Origin: Streptococcus timonensis
Lineage (GTDB): Bacteria > Bacillota > Bacilli > Lactobacillales > Streptococcaceae
NCBI RefSeq assembly: GCF_900095845.1
Contig: NZ_FMIX01000004.1
Span: 131,501-195,500 of the forward strand
Direction: 5' to 3'
DNA length: 64,000 nt
Below are positions 54,745-64,000 of this stretch, in pieces (the stretch's first letter is position 1; each line of letters begins with the position of its first letter). The notes beneath the pieces are model-generated. The model had not been told where the DNA came from, ran no database searches, and saw only the letters and a list, made by a program, of their open reading frames with translations. The translations under genes were made by a program, and so were the position numbers.

Positions 54745-55272
54745 ATGCATACAGCCTTGATAATTGGCTATTCCGCCTTCGATTTAGGAATATTTAATGA
54801 TAAGGATATTCGATTAAAAATAATCAAAAAAGCTATACGAAATGATTTAGAAAAACTTGCTGAGGAAGGTCTAAAATGGCTGGTTTTTACTGGAAGTCTA
54901 GGTTTTGAATCATGGGTCTTAGAAGTAGCTAAGGAAATTAAGGAAGAATATGGATTTCAGCTCGCAACTATCTTTGATTTTGAAACACATGGCACAAATT
55001 GGAACGAGGCTAATCAGATCAAACTTACTGCATTTAAACAGGTAGATTTTGTCAAATATGCATATCCTAATTATGAACATAAGGGACAACTTCGAGATTA
55101 TCATTTATTTTTGTTAGAAAATACGGATGGCGCCTATCTTTTTTATGATGAAGAAAACGAAACGAAACTCAAGTTTTTTTACGAATTGATGAACAAGAAA
55201 GACAGATATGTTACAAAAAGATTAACATTTGACGTATTAAACGAAATAGCTGAAAATTTTTCCGAAAAATGA
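54745..55272 (+). CDS. DUF1273/YpsA-like SLOG-family protein
   Basis: This 175-aa protein resembles the YpsA/DUF1273 group of the SLOG (SMF/DprA/LOG) Rossmann superfamily, thought to bind nucleotides. Visible features are [19 protein letters not shown] at the N-terminus, [20 protein letters not shown] (~40-59) and [21 protein letters not shown]. subtilis YpsA affects cell division, and here too the gene sits just before gpsB. The ligand is unknown. GGAAAGGA precedes the ATG. Confidence 0.88.
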   Translation: MHTALIIGYSAFDLGIFNDKDIRLKIIKKAIRNDLEKLAEEGLKWLVFTGSLGFESWVLEVAKEIKEEYGFQLATIFDFETHGTNWNEANQIKLTAFKQVDFVKYAYPNYEHKGQLRDYHLFLLENTDGAYLFYDEENETKLKFFYELMNKKDRYVTKRLTFDVLNEIAENFSEK

Positions 55273-55282
55273 GTCTTTGACC

Positions 55283-55312
55283 TTGCTTTTTGATTGCCTT
55301 TTTTTATATAAT
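55283..55312 (+). promoter_or_regulatory. probable promoter of gpsB
   Basis: TTGCTT (55283-55288), 18 bp and TATAAT (55307-55312) lie about 30 bp before the gpsB start. An overlapping TTGATT-16-TAATAC alternative also exists. Confidence 0.55.
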
Positions 55313-55341
55313 AATACTAGTAACTGAGAATGGAGAGAGAC

Positions 55342-55671
55342 ATGTCGAGTATTGTTTTTACAGCAAAAGATATTTTTGAACAGGATTTTGGAAGAGAAGT
55401 AAGAGGCTATAGCAAGGTAGAAGTTGATGAGTTTTTAGATGATGTTATTAAAGACTATGAAACTTATGCTGCTTTGGTCAAGTCTTTACGTTTAGAAATT
55501 GCTGAACTAAAAGAAGAATTGTTGAAAAAAAATCAAGTGGCGCCAACGCAATCAGATTCTCTTGAATTGGGTAGCACTACTTCAATGACAAACTTTGATA
55601 TTTTAAAACGATTGAACCGTCTTGAAAAAGAGGTCTTCGGTAAACAAATTGTAGAAAATTCTGATTTCTAA
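55342..55671 (+). CDS. gpsB: cell division regulator GpsB
   Basis: GpsB (109 aa) is a DivIVA-like hexameric scaffold that balances septal and peripheral wall growth and works with the kinase StkP in streptococci. The N-terminal lipid-binding/coiled-coil region reads [20 protein letters not shown] and [14 protein letters not shown]. The C-terminal helical domain ends [20 protein letters not shown]. The ATG at 55342 with GGAGAG upstream gives the family start [10 protein letters not shown]; an ATG four codons earlier overlaps that site. rnpB follows 11 bases after the stop. Confidence 0.94.
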   Translation: MSSIVFTAKDIFEQDFGREVRGYSKVEVDEFLDDVIKDYETYAALVKSLRLEIAELKEELLKKNQVAPTQSDSLELGSTTSMTNFDILKRLNRLEKEVFGKQIVENSDF

Positions 55672-55682
55672 GAATCATACAG

Positions 55683-56080
55683 TTGTGCAATTTTTGGATA
55701 ATCGCGTGGAGAGTTTATCTTTTCATGAGGAAAGTCCATGCTAGCACAGGCTGTGATGCCTGTAGTGTTTGTGCTAGGCGAAACCATAAGCCTAGGGACG
55801 AGAAATCGTTACGGCGAGTGAATAGACTAAGTTTTCGGATATGTTTTAGTAGCTCTGAAAGTGCCACAGTGACGAAGTCTTCTTGGAAACAGGAAGAGTG
55901 GAACGCGGTAAACCCCTCAAGCTAGCAACCCAAATTTTGGTCGGGGCATGGAGTACGCGGAAACGAACGTAGTACTCTGACTGCTATCTGTAGATACAGC
56001 TAGTGGTAGACAGATGATTATCGAAGGAAATGATCCTAGTCATTTCTGGAACAAAACATGGCTTATAGAAAATTGCATAT
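55683..56080 (+). ncRNA. rnpB: RNase P RNA, class B
   Basis: The RNA component of RNase P, which matures tRNA 5' ends. The universally conserved GAGGAAAGTCCATGCT (55729-55744) near the 5' end and CAGACAGATGATTATCG-type core near the 3' end are present. The ends pair (TGCAATTTT at 55686-55694 with AAAATTGCA at 56069-56077), forming P1. The AGGCGAAACCATAAGCCTAG and ACGAGAAATCG hairpins fit the low-GC Gram-positive class B fold. Boundaries are estimated from the P1 pairing. Position between gpsB and the rlmL-like gene matches other streptococci. Confidence 0.93.
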
Positions 56081-56087
56081 AGGTTGG

Positions 56088-56118
56088 GGCTGAGAAATGT
56101 TTCTCAACCTCATTTTTT
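56088..56118 (+). terminator. terminator of rnpB
   Basis: GGCTGAGAAA (56088-56097) pairs with TTTCTCAACC (56100-56109) with one mismatch, followed by TCATTTTTT. Confidence 0.75.
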
Positions 56119-56152
56119 AAAGTGAACAAGAGAAAGGTCTTTAAAGACTGAC

Positions 56153-57331
56153 ATGAAACAAACATTTAATTTAGTCGCTACTGCAGCAGCTGGTTTAGAA
56201 GCTGTGGTGGGTCGTGAAGTGCGAGAACTAGGCTATGATTGCCAAGTTGAAAATGGTCGAGTTCGCTTTGAAGGAGATGTAAAGGCAATTATTGAAACCA
56301 ATTTGTGGCTGAGAGCTGCAGATAGGATTAAGATAATTGTTGGAACATTTCCGGCGAAAACCTTTGAAGAGCTCTTTCAAGGAGTTTTCGCACTCGACTG
56401 GGAAAACTATCTTCCACTAGGGGCGCGTTTTCCAATTTCAAAAGCAAAATGTGTCAAGTCAAAACTTCATAATGAACCCAGTGTACAAGCTATTTCTAAA
56501 AAAGCAGTTGTGAAGAAGTTGCAAAAACATTTCGCTCGTCCAGAAGGTGTTCCCTTGATGGAGAATGGTCCAGAGTTTAAAATCGAGGTTTCAATTCTTA
56601 AAGATGTGGCGACGGTCATGATTGATACAACAGGCTCTAGTCTTTTCAAACGTGGCTACCGTACGGAAAAAGGTGGGGCACCAATCAAAGAGAACATGGC
56701 AGCGGCGATTTTACAATTATCAAATTGGTACCCTGATAAACCACTGATTGATCCAACCTGTGGTTCAGGTACTTTCTGTATTGAAGCAGCTATGATTGCT
56801 CGTAGTATAGCACCCGGTTTGCGCCGTTCCTTTGTTTTTGAAGAATGGAACTGGGTCAGTGATCGGTTGATTCAGGAAGTCCGTACAGAAGCAAGCAAAA
56901 AAATCAATCGCGAGATTGAACTTGATATCATGGGTTGTGACATTGATGGACGTATGGTTGAAATTGCTAAGGCAAATGCTCAGACAGCGGGAGTATCTAA
57001 TGATATTCTATTTAAGCAAATGCGTGTGCAGGACTTGCGTTCAGATAAGATTAATGGCGTGATTATCTCCAATCCTCCGTATGGAGAACGTTTATCCGAT
57101 GACGCTGGAGTCACTAAGCTCTATGCTGAAATGGGAGAGGTATTTGCTCCTCTGAAAACTTGGAGTAAATTTATTTTGACTAGTGATGAGGCTTTTGAAA
57201 GCAAGTATGGTAGTCAGGCAGATAAAAAACGGAAACTCTATAACGGTACTTTGAAAGTTGATTTATATCAATATTTTGGTCAACGAGTGAAAAGACAAGA
57301 TGTCAAAACAGAAAGGAATGCAAATGAGTAA
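56153..57331 (+). CDS. THUMP-domain class I RNA methyltransferase (RlmL/YpsC-like)
   Basis: This 392-aa protein has an N-terminal ferredoxin-like/THUMP region ([40 protein letters not shown]) and a C-terminal SAM-dependent methyltransferase domain. [17 protein letters not shown] (~200-216) is motif I and NPPYGERL (~305-312) the N-P-P-Y catalytic motif for guanine-N2 methylation. Homologues methylate G2445 of 23S rRNA (RlmL) or are called YpsC. The C-terminal end overlaps mapZ by 8 bases. The RNA target is a family inference. Confidence 0.9.
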   Translation: MKQTFNLVATAAAGLEAVVGREVRELGYDCQVENGRVRFEGDVKAIIETNLWLRAADRIKIIVGTFPAKTFEELFQGVFALDWENYLPLGARFPISKAKCVKSKLHNEPSVQAISKKAVVKKLQKHFARPEGVPLMENGPEFKIEVSILKDVATVMIDTTGSSLFKRGYRTEKGGAPIKENMAAAILQLSNWYPDKPLIDPTCGSGTFCIEAAMIARSIAPGLRRSFVFEEWNWVSDRLIQEVRTEASKKINREIELDIMGCDIDGRMVEIAKANAQTAGVSNDILFKQMRVQDLRSDKINGVIISNPPYGERLSDDAGVTKLYAEMGEVFAPLKTWSKFILTSDEAFESKYGSQADKKRKLYNGTLKVDLYQYFGQRVKRQDVKTERNANE

Positions 57332-58736
57332 GAAAAAACATCATCACCATAAAAATGTAAATCGTGAATCACAACTCGATTTTGAAGAGGCAAAAGATTT
57401 AACAGTTGGTCAAGTTATTCGTAAAAAAGAAGAGGTAGAAGCTGGCGTAACTCCGGATGATACTATTCTCGATAAATATATCAAACAGCATCGTGATGAA
57501 ATTGAAGCTGATAAATTTGAAAATTTGCAAGCTAAGCAAGAGGAAACTACTCAAAGTTTGGATGATTTAATTCAAGAAGTCCGAGAAAATATTAAGGATG
57601 AGGAAACAGACAAGGTTTCAGAGGAAGATTTAATTGAAACAACTGAAATTCCTGCAGTTGAAGAACTAGAAAATCCAGCTTTTGAAGATGATTCTGAAAT
57701 AGTTGCGGTAGCAACGAATCCTGAACCTGTGCTTTCAGAGGAGAATGAAGAAGCTGTACTTTTGTCTCGTTCTGCCCAAAGTAGCGAGAAGCCAAAAAGT
57801 AAAAAGAAATGGGTGATTTTGAGTATTCTTGCCTGTCTATTCTTGCTCATTCTCGGAAGTGGCTACTATATCTACAAACAAATCGCACGCTCATCTCAGG
57901 AGATTCAATCTCAGTCCGCAGAAACTGGATTGGTAAGCAACCAAGCTGTTTTAGATCAGTTCAACACTCTATACGATACTTTCTATACTGACGAAAATAA
58001 AACTGCTTTAAAAAATAGCCAATTTAGCCAATTAAGTCAGCTGAAAGATCTCTTAGGGAAACTTGAAGGAGCAAGAGAATATTCTCTTGTAAAATCAAAA
58101 TATGACAGCCTTGAAACTCAAATTAAAGCGATTGAAGATATAAATGCTCAGTTTGAAACACCAGTTATTACAGATGGAGTTTTGGACACAAATGCAAAAG
58201 TTAAATCTGATGCTAAATTCACTGAAGTCAAAACTGGAAATACAGAAATTGACAAACTGTTAGACAAAGCTATTAGTTTAGGTAAGAGTCAACAAGCAAG
58301 TACAGAAACTACAACAGTTAGCGAAGCAAGTACAGCAAGTCAAACTGAATCAACTCCATCTACAGAAAGTAGTTCAACTACTCCAGCACGTGGAACAGCT
58401 TCTAGCAATAATGCTGCTAATAGTGGATTGTCAAGCGAAGGTGTGAACTTGCAGAGAAGTGTGAGTCGTGTTCCATTCAACCAGTCCGCCATTAGTGATA
58501 GTGGTAATCCAGCTTGGGAGTTTAACGATGGTGTCCTTGAACAAATCCTTGCTACTTCACGAGCACGTGGCTATATCACTGGAAATCAATATATCCTAGA
58601 ACGTGTTAATATTGTTAATGGTAATGGCTATTACAACCTATACAGACCTGACGGCACCTATCTCTTTACTCTTAACTGTAAAACAGGGTACTTTGTAGGA
58701 AATGGTTCTGGTCACGCTAACGACCTTGACTACTAG
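57324..58736 (+). CDS. mapZ: mid-cell-anchored protein Z
   Basis: MapZ (470 aa) marks the division site and positions the FtsZ ring in streptococci. The cytoplasmic part (~1-160) is acidic with an N-terminal Lys/His-rich start ([10 protein letters not shown]) and Thr residues that StkP could phosphorylate. One membrane helix spans ~163-184 ([20 protein letters not shown]). The extracellular part has a helical domain (~195-290), a Ser/Thr-rich linker (~315-375) and a conserved C-terminal domain ([10 protein letters not shown] ... [17 protein letters not shown]) that binds peptidoglycan. The ATG at 57324 follows AAAGGAA and gives the typical start. Confidence 0.93.
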   Translation: MSKKKHHHHKNVNRESQLDFEEAKDLTVGQVIRKKEEVEAGVTPDDTILDKYIKQHRDEIEADKFENLQAKQEETTQSLDDLIQEVRENIKDEETDKVSEEDLIETTEIPAVEELENPAFEDDSEIVAVATNPEPVLSEENEEAVLLSRSAQSSEKPKSKKKWVILSILACLFLLILGSGYYIYKQIARSSQEIQSQSAETGLVSNQAVLDQFNTLYDTFYTDENKTALKNSQFSQLSQLKDLLGKLEGAREYSLVKSKYDSLETQIKAIEDINAQFETPVITDGVLDTNAKVKSDAKFTEVKTGNTEIDKLLDKAISLGKSQQASTETTTVSEASTASQTESTPSTESSSTTPARGTASSNNAANSGLSSEGVNLQRSVSRVPFNQSAISDSGNPAWEFNDGVLEQILATSRARGYITGNQYILERVNIVNGNGYYNLYRPDGTYLFTLNCKTGYFVGNGSGHANDLDY

Positions 58737-58811
58737 GAGACTAGTCATCAAATTCTTTCTTTTAGAATTGAAACATGATAAAATAAATAAATCAAACAAT
58801 AGGAGAGTCAC

Positions 58812-60236
58812 ATGACAAAAGCAAACTTTGGTGTTGTTGGTATGGCCGTAATGGGTCGTAACCTTGCCCTTAATATTGAATCTCGTGGATACACAGTTGC
58901 TATCTATAACCGTAGTAAAGAAAAAACAGAAGATGTTGTTGCTTGCCATCCTGAAAAAAACTTTGTGCCAAGCTATGATATCGAAAGCTTCGTAAACTCA
59001 ATTGAAAAGCCACGTCGTATCATGCTTATGGTTCAAGCAGGACCTGGAACAGACGCTACTATCCAAGCCCTTCTTCCACACTTGGATAAAGGTGATATCT
59101 TGATTGACGGAGGAAATACTTTCTATAAAGATACTATCCGTCGTAATGAAGAATTGGCTAACTCTGGTATCAACTTTATCGGTACTGGTGTCTCTGGTGG
59201 TGAAAAAGGTGCCCTTGAAGGTCCTTCTATCATGCCTGGTGGACAAAAAGAAGCTTATGAATTGGTAGCAGATGTTCTTGAAGAAATCTCTGCAAAAGCA
59301 CCAGAAGATGGGAAACCATGTGTGACATACATCGGTCCTGATGGAGCTGGTCATTACGTGAAAATGGTTCACAACGGTATCGAGTACGGTGATATGCAAT
59401 TGATCGCAGAAAGCTATGACCTCATGCAACACTTGCTTGGCCTTTCAGCTCAAGATATGGCTGAAATCTTTACTGAGTGGAACAAGGGCGAATTGGACAG
59501 CTACTTGATCGAAATCACTGCGGATATCCTTGGACGCAAAGACGACGAAGGTCAAGATGGACCAATCGTAGACTACATCTTGGATGCTGCAGGAAACAAG
59601 GGAACAGGTAAATGGACTAGCCAATCAGCACTTGACCTTGGTGTGCCATTATCTCTTATCACTGAGTCAGTGTTTGCGCGTTACATCTCTACTTACAAAG
59701 AAGAACGTGTTCATGCTAGCAAGGTGCTTCCAAAACCAGCTGCTTTCAAATTTGAAGGAGACAAGGCTGAGTTGATCGAAAAGATCCGCCAAGCCCTTTA
59801 CTTCTCAAAAATCATCTCTTACGCACAAGGTTTTGCGCAATTGCGTGTAGCTTCTAAAGAAAACAATTGGAACTTGCCATTTGCAGACATCGCATCTATC
59901 TGGCGCGATGGCTGTATCATCCGTTCTCGTTTCTTGCAAAAGATCACTGATGCATACAACCGTGATGCAGATCTGGCTAACCTTCTTTTGGATGAGTACT
60001 TCTTGGATGTCACTGCTAAGTACCAACAATCTGTTCGTGATATCGTAGCTCTTGCTGTTCAAGCTGGTGTACCAGTACCTACTTTCTCAGCAGCTATTAC
60101 ATACTTCGATAGCTACCGTTCAGCGGATCTTCCAGCAAACTTGATTCAAGCGCAACGTGACTATTTTGGCGCTCACACATATCAACGTAAAGATAAAGAA
60201 GGTACTTTCCACTATTCTTGGTACGACGAAAAATAA
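58812..60236 (+). CDS. gnd: 6-phosphogluconate dehydrogenase, decarboxylating
   Basis: Gnd (474 aa) oxidises 6-phosphogluconate to ribulose-5-phosphate with NADP+, in the pentose phosphate pathway. The cofactor fold is [20 protein letters not shown] (~4-23). Substrate residues are in [19 protein letters not shown] (~129-147) and the catalytic Lys in [17 protein letters not shown] (~180-196). Codon use is strongly biased. It is followed after 12 bases by ritR, a linkage known from pneumococcus. Confidence 0.96.
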   Translation: MTKANFGVVGMAVMGRNLALNIESRGYTVAIYNRSKEKTEDVVACHPEKNFVPSYDIESFVNSIEKPRRIMLMVQAGPGTDATIQALLPHLDKGDILIDGGNTFYKDTIRRNEELANSGINFIGTGVSGGEKGALEGPSIMPGGQKEAYELVADVLEEISAKAPEDGKPCVTYIGPDGAGHYVKMVHNGIEYGDMQLIAESYDLMQHLLGLSAQDMAEIFTEWNKGELDSYLIEITADILGRKDDEGQDGPIVDYILDAAGNKGTGKWTSQSALDLGVPLSLITESVFARYISTYKEERVHASKVLPKPAAFKFEGDKAELIEKIRQALYFSKIISYAQGFAQLRVASKENNWNLPFADIASIWRDGCIIRSRFLQKITDAYNRDADLANLLLDEYFLDVTAKYQQSVRDIVALAVQAGVPVPTFSAAITYFDSYRSADLPANLIQAQRDYFGAHTYQRKDKEGTFHYSWYDEK

Positions 60237-60248
60237 GTAGGCCAAACT

Positions 60249-60938
60249 ATGGGGAAACGGATTTTATTACTTGAAAAAGAAAAAAATCTAGCTCATTTTT
60301 TAAGTTTAGAACTCCAAAAAGAGCATTACCGAGTTGATCTGGCAGAAAAAGGGCAAAAAGCTCTTTCCATGGCTCTTCAAACAGATTATGATTTGATTTT
60401 ATTAAATGTTAATCTGGGAGATATGACAGCGCAGGAATTTGTAGACAAATTAAGTCTAACAAAACCTGCATCTGTCATCATGGTTCTAGATCACTTAGAA
60501 GATTTGCAAGATGTATTAGAAGTTGTTCAACGCTTTGCAGTTTCATACATCTATAAACCAGTGATTATTGAAAATTTGGTAGAGCGAATTTCAGCTATTT
60601 TCCGTGGCCGTGATTTTATCGACCAACATTGTGGTCAAATGAAGATACCCACCAGCTATCGAAATCTTAGGATAGATGTTGCCAATCATACAGTCTATCG
60701 TGGAGATGAGTTGATTGCTCTCACACGTCGAGAATATGATCTTCTGGCTACGCTTATGGGTAGTAAAAAAGTATTGACTCGTGAGCAATTACTGGAAAGT
60801 GTCTGGAAGTATGAAAGTGCCGCAGAAACTAATATTGTAGATGTTTATATCCGATATCTACGTAGTAAAATTGATGTGGAAGGTCAAAAAAGCTATATCA
60901 AAACAGTTCGTGGTGTAGGTTATACCATGCAGGAATAA
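60249..60938 (+). CDS. ritR: orphan response regulator RitR
   Basis: RitR (229 aa) is a single OmpR-like regulator that represses iron uptake in pneumococcus and responds to oxidation rather than phosphorylation. The receiver domain lacks the phospho-acceptor: the usual Asp is Asn53 (LILLNVNLGD). Cys128 in the linker (FIDQHCGQMK) matches the redox-switch cysteine described for RitR. The C-terminal winged-helix domain starts near residue 138 (RNLRIDVANHTVYR; LTRREYDLLATLMG; RYLRSKID). No histidine kinase gene is adjacent. It is probably co-transcribed with gnd. Confidence 0.95.
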   Translation: MGKRILLLEKEKNLAHFLSLELQKEHYRVDLAEKGQKALSMALQTDYDLILLNVNLGDMTAQEFVDKLSLTKPASVIMVLDHLEDLQDVLEVVQRFAVSYIYKPVIIENLVERISAIFRGRDFIDQHCGQMKIPTSYRNLRIDVANHTVYRGDELIALTRREYDLLATLMGSKKVLTREQLLESVWKYESAAETNIVDVYIRYLRSKIDVEGQKSYIKTVRGVGYTMQE

Positions 60939-60968
60939 TAAGCAATATTTAATCAATTAAAGTTGAAG

Positions 60969-60997
60969 AGCACTTGCCTATAAGCAAGTGCTTTTTT
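60969..60997 (+). terminator. terminator of gnd-ritR
   Basis: AGCACTTGC (60969-60977) pairs with GCAAGTGCT (60984-60992), followed by T6. Confidence 0.9.
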
Positions 60998-61063
60998 GAA
61001 GCATTAATTGACTCTTTTTTAAAGGTTGAGAAAATGAGAATTTTAATTTTTTATCTCAACGAT

Positions 61064-61096
61064 AAGCGATTGTGAAGGAAACAATCGCTTTTTTTG
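61064..61096 (+). terminator. second intrinsic terminator before mvaK1
   Basis: AAGCGATTGT (61064-61073) pairs with ACAATCGCTT (61081-61090), followed by TTTTT. It lies 70 bp beyond the ritR terminator, with GGTTGAG/CTCAAC (61024/61055 region) between. It is either a backup terminator or the end of a short unannotated RNA. Confidence 0.75.
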
Positions 61097-61102
61097 TGAA
61101 AA

Positions 61103-61108
61103 TATAAT
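61103..61108 (+). promoter_or_regulatory. probable -10 of the mevalonate operon
   Basis: TATAAT lies 71 bp before mvaK1, just after the second terminator. The -35 17 bp upstream (AACAAT) is weak. The leader holds a short GACG/CGTC hairpin. Confidence 0.5.
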
Positions 61109-61178
61109 AAAATAGAAAGGAATAAAGTTCTAAAATTTTATCTAGAAAAAGACGTTTTTCGTCTGATAGAAGGATTAA

Positions 61179-62057
61179 ATGACAAAAGAGGTTGGTGTCG
61201 GTCAGGCACATAGTAAAATTATTTTAATAGGAGAACATGCAGTGGTTTACGGCTATCCAGCCATCTCTTTGCCTCTTTTAGAGGTTGAAGTGACTTGTCG
61301 GGTGGTTCCAGCAGCGACACCATGGCGTCTTTTTGAAGAGGACACCTTGTCCATGGCAGTTTATGCTTCTCTCGAGTATCTGAATATCAAAGATGCTTAC
61401 ATCCGTTGCCAAATTGACTCTGCTATTCCAGAAAAACGTGGAATGGGTTCTTCAGCAGCCATTAGCATTGCGGCTATTCGCGCGGTATTTGATTATTACC
61501 AAGCAGAACTTCCACATGATGTGTTAGAAATTCTGGTCAATCGCGCTGAGATGATTGCCCATATGAATCCTAGTGGATTGGATGCCAAGACCTGTCTTAG
61601 TGACCAACCTATTCGTTTTATCAAGAATGTTGGTTTTGAAGAACTAGCCATGGACTTGTCGGCTTATCTGGTCATTGCAGATACAGGAGTCTATGGACAT
61701 ACTCGTGAAGCTATCCAAGTTGTAGAGAGCAAGGGTAAGGAAGCTTTACCTTTCTTGTATGCACTTGGAGAGTTGACCCAGCAAGCAGAAGAAGCAATAA
61801 AGGCAAAAGACGCCGTGAAGCTGGGAGAGATTTTAACAAAAGCACATGGAAATCTAAAAGAAATAGGAGTTAGTAGCCTTGAGGCTGATGCCTTGGTTGA
61901 AACTGCTCTCGAACATGGTGCTTTAGGTGCTAAGATGAGTGGTGGTGGTCTAGGTGGCTGTATCATAGCCTTAGTAGCCGACTATCGCCAAGCTCAAGAT
62001 TTAGCTGAAAGATTAGAAGAGAAAGGATCTATTCAGACATGGATCGAAAGCCTGTAA
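61179..62057 (+). CDS. mvaK1: mevalonate kinase
   Basis: Mevalonate kinase (292 aa) is a GHMP kinase and the first of three phosphorylation steps from mevalonate to isopentenyl diphosphate. Signature blocks are AHSKIILIGEHAVVYGYPAI (~9-28), the ATP loop EKRGMGSSAAISIAAIRA (~88-105) and the C-terminal KMSGGGLGGCIIAL (~252-265). AAGGA precedes the ATG. The pathway supplies undecaprenyl and other isoprenoid carriers for the wall. Confidence 0.96.
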   Translation: MTKEVGVGQAHSKIILIGEHAVVYGYPAISLPLLEVEVTCRVVPAATPWRLFEEDTLSMAVYASLEYLNIKDAYIRCQIDSAIPEKRGMGSSAAISIAAIRAVFDYYQAELPHDVLEILVNRAEMIAHMNPSGLDAKTCLSDQPIRFIKNVGFEELAMDLSAYLVIADTGVYGHTREAIQVVESKGKEALPFLYALGELTQQAEEAIKAKDAVKLGEILTKAHGNLKEIGVSSLEADALVETALEHGALGAKMSGGGLGGCIIALVADYRQAQDLAERLEEKGSIQTWIESL

Positions 62058-62992
62058 CAGTACGTTCCTATGCCAATATTGCTATTATTAAATATTGGGG
62101 AAAGAAAGCAGAAAAAGAGATGGTTCCTGCGACTAGCAGTATCTCTCTGACTTTAGAAAATATGTATACGGAGACGACACTTTCTCCTTTACCAGCGGAT
62201 GCAAAGGCGGATGCCTTTTACATCAATGGTCAGTTGCAAAACGAAGCTGAGCATGCCAAGATGAGTAAAATCATTGACCGCTACCGTCCTGAAGGAGCAG
62301 GTTTTGTTCGTATCGATACTAAGAACAATATGCCAACAGCAGCAGGCCTTTCTTCAAGTTCCAGTGGTTTATCTGCCTTGGTCAAAGCTTGTAACTCCTA
62401 TTTCCAACTTGGGCTGAATCGAAGAGAATTAGCCTTGGAAGCTAAGTTTGCATCGGGTTCTTCATCTCGTAGTTTTTATGGCCCCTTGGCAGCCTGGGAC
62501 AAGGATAGTGGAGAGATCTATCCTGTTGAGACTGACTTGAAACTAGCTATGATTATGTTGGTCTTGGAAGACCAGAAAAAACCAATTTCCAGTCGAGATG
62601 GGATGAAGCTCTGTGTGGAGACTTCGACAACTTTTGATGAGTGGATTCGTCAATCTGAACAAGATTACAAGGATATGTTAGTCTACCTCAAGGATAATGA
62701 CTTTAAGAAAGTTGGAGAATTGACAGAGAAGAATGCGTTGGCTATGCATGCTACGACAAAAACAGCCACTCCCTCCTTCTCTTATCTGACAGATGCTAGT
62801 TATGGGGCTATGGATTTTGTTCGTCAGCTTAGAGAACAAGGAGAATCTTGCTACTTTACCATGGATGCGGGCCCTAATGTCAAGGTTCTTTGCTTGGAAG
62901 AGGACTTGGAACATTTATCAGAACTTTTAGGTCAACGCTATCGCTTAATCGTTTCAAAAACAAAGGATTTGAGCCAAGATGACGCTTGTTAA
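62039..62992 (+). CDS. mvaD: diphosphomevalonate decarboxylase
   Basis: MvaD (317 aa) decarboxylates mevalonate diphosphate to isopentenyl diphosphate with ATP. It has the typical VRSYANIAIIKYWGKK N-terminus, the ATP loop PTAAGLSSSSSGLSALVKAC (~97-116) and the catalytic segment FASGSSSRSFYGPLAAW (~136-152). The start overlaps mvaK1 by 19 bases and its end overlaps mvaK2 by 14, so the operon is tightly coupled. Confidence 0.96.
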   Translation: MDRKPVTVRSYANIAIIKYWGKKAEKEMVPATSSISLTLENMYTETTLSPLPADAKADAFYINGQLQNEAEHAKMSKIIDRYRPEGAGFVRIDTKNNMPTAAGLSSSSSGLSALVKACNSYFQLGLNRRELALEAKFASGSSSRSFYGPLAAWDKDSGEIYPVETDLKLAMIMLVLEDQKKPISSRDGMKLCVETSTTFDEWIRQSEQDYKDMLVYLKDNDFKKVGELTEKNALAMHATTKTATPSFSYLTDASYGAMDFVRQLREQGESCYFTMDAGPNVKVLCLEEDLEHLSELLGQRYRLIVSKTKDLSQDDAC

Positions 62993-63992
62993 GACTTGTG
63001 GGAAGCTTTATTGGGCTGGCGAGTACGCTATTTTAGAACCAGGACAGTTGGCACTAATAAAGGCTATTCCCATCTATATGACGGCTGAGATTAAAGCGTC
63101 TAATAATTATCGACTCTACTCAGATATGTTTTCCTATAGTGTAGACTTGCGACCGGATTCTTCATATGCCTTGATTCAAGAAACAGTTGCCTTGGTGGAG
63201 AAGTATCTAACTGCCCAAGGAGTTGAACTGCAGCCTTTTTCTTTAGAGATTCGTGGGAAAATGGAACGCGAGGGCAAGAAATTCGGCCTGGGTTCTAGTG
63301 GCAGTGTAGTTATTTTGGTCATCAAGGCCATGCTTGCCTTCTATGAAAGATTAGCTGATAGAGAACTCTTGTTTAAATTGGCGAGTGCTGTACTTCTTAA
63401 ACGTGGGGACAACGGCTCCATGGGGGACATTGCCTGTATCGTATCAGAAGACCTCGTCCTCTATCAATCTTTTGATCGTAAGAAAGTGGCAGATTGGTTA
63501 GAAAAAGAAGACTTGCAGGCTGTATTAGCACGTGACTGGGGCTTTTCTATTAGGAGTGTTGAACCAGCCTTGAAATTTGATTTTCTGGTTGGTTGGACCA
63601 AGGAAGTGGCTGTATCAAGTCATATGGTCAAGCAAATCAAGGATAATATGAACTCTAGCTTTTTACAAGCTTCAAAAGAAACAGTAGCTAACTTGGTAAA
63701 GGCTTTGGAGGTAGGTCAAGAAGATAAAATCATTGAGTTGCTAAATCATGCTAGCCTGCTCTTAGAAGACTTGAGTTCAGATATTTACACACCTTCGCTC
63801 AGACAACTAAAAAATGCCAGCCAAGACTTAAAAGCTGTTGCTAAGAGCAGTGGTGCTGGTGGTGGAGACTGTGGGATAGCACTTAGTTTTGACCAAGATT
63901 CGACCACATTACTGAAAAAACGCTGGGCTGATTTAGGAATTGAGCTCTTGTATCAAGAAAGGATGGAACATGACGACAAATCGGAAGGATGA
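62979..63992 (+). CDS. mvaK2: phosphomevalonate kinase
   Basis: This 337-aa GHMP kinase converts phosphomevalonate to mevalonate diphosphate. The N-terminus KTCGKLYWAGEYAILEPGQL, the ATP loop KKFGLGSSGSVVILVIKAML (~103-122) and the C-terminal SSGAGGGDCGIAL (~289-301) are present. It follows mvaD with a 14-base overlap and precedes fni with a 23-base overlap. Confidence 0.96.
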   Translation: MTLVKTCGKLYWAGEYAILEPGQLALIKAIPIYMTAEIKASNNYRLYSDMFSYSVDLRPDSSYALIQETVALVEKYLTAQGVELQPFSLEIRGKMEREGKKFGLGSSGSVVILVIKAMLAFYERLADRELLFKLASAVLLKRGDNGSMGDIACIVSEDLVLYQSFDRKKVADWLEKEDLQAVLARDWGFSIRSVEPALKFDFLVGWTKEVAVSSHMVKQIKDNMNSSFLQASKETVANLVKALEVGQEDKIIELLNHASLLLEDLSSDIYTPSLRQLKNASQDLKAVAKSSGAGGGDCGIALSFDQDSTTLLKKRWADLGIELLYQERMEHDDKSEG

Positions 63993-64000
63993 ACACATCC
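63970..64000 (+). CDS. fni: type 2 isopentenyl-diphosphate isomerase, 5' end only
   Basis: An ATG at 63970 opens a frame reading MTTNRKDEHI up to the window edge. This matches the start of the FMN-dependent isomerase Fni, which interconverts IPP and DMAPP and follows mvaK2 in streptococci. Only ten residues are visible, so the identification leans on the neighbours. GGATGGAA serves as ribosome site. Confidence 0.8.
   Translation, partial: MTTNRKDEHI

Noticed and set aside
55683..55925. An 80-codon open frame on the plus strand after gpsB
   Set aside because: It lies within the RNase P RNA, whose conserved core and end pairing explain the sequence. No ribosome site is present.
58998..59432. 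A 144-codon minus-strand frame opposite gnd
   Set aside because: It is a codon-bias shadow of gnd, with no signals and an unlikely composition.

Overview
This 64 kb window is an AT-rich Firmicute chromosome segment. It fits a mitis-group Streptococcus close to S. pneumoniae, S. mitis and S. oralis. The FabT-FabK-FabM fatty acid operon, MapZ, RitR with its Asn53/Cys128 signature, an AliA-type oligopeptide lipoprotein, ClpL, the mevalonate operon and a class B RNase P RNA all point there. This assignment rests on recognising the proteins; no alignment was run. The gene blocks are mostly shared with pneumococcus, but their order differs from the pneumococcal order as I recall it.

Layout. 1-1584 (minus): aspartokinase and a DUF956 gene cut by the window edge. 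1.8-12.4 kb: the full type II fatty acid operon fabM-fabT-fabH-acpP-fabK-fabD-fabG-fabF-accB-fabZ-accC-accD-accA. 12.5-20.8 kb: a CPBP membrane protease, then minus-strand nusB, asp23/yqhY, efp, a three-gene membrane-stress-like module and gatCAB. 21-24.2 kb: two tandem YwaF-family membrane proteins and prfC, followed by a hairpin-rich intergenic block with four ungapped 61-bp repeats. 24.7-28.3 kb (minus): a second CPBP protease and the TrkH/TrkA potassium system. 28.5-31.7 kb: trmL behind a structured leader, then the FMN riboswitch-ribU-PAP2 cluster, a ParB-like protein and a GNAT. 32-38 kb: rplK-rplA and ilvBNC-ilvA with a CodY box. 38-44 kb: a stomatin-like protein, a small HTH-like protein, an amino-acid ABC transporter, a decayed DUF2207 gene, uppP and dinB. 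44.3-49.7 kb: pflB with a cre site, a CtsR-controlled clpL with a small upstream ORF, and luxS. 49.9-64 kb: aliA, pbp1A-recU, a YpsA-like gene, gpsB, rnpB, an RlmL-like methyltransferase, mapZ, gnd, ritR, and mvaK1-mvaD-mvaK2-fni cut by the right edge.

Functional links. The window is mostly core metabolism and envelope or cell-division biology: membrane lipid synthesis under FabT, branched-chain amino acid synthesis and peptide uptake under probable CodY control, mixed-acid fermentation under CcpA, heat shock under CtsR, and septal growth (PBP1A, GpsB, MapZ, UppP). No tRNA, rRNA operon, CRISPR array, prophage or intact insertion sequence was seen.

The least explained signals are the 61-bp palindromic repeat cluster (24263-24609), an FMN riboswitch with a peripheral arm enlarged to about 110 nt, the leader RNA of trmL, the clpL 5' region (30-codon ORF plus hairpin and two CtsR boxes), the perfect 15-bp inverted repeat before fabK, and the direct luxS-aliA junction where pneumococci carry dexB and the capsule locus.
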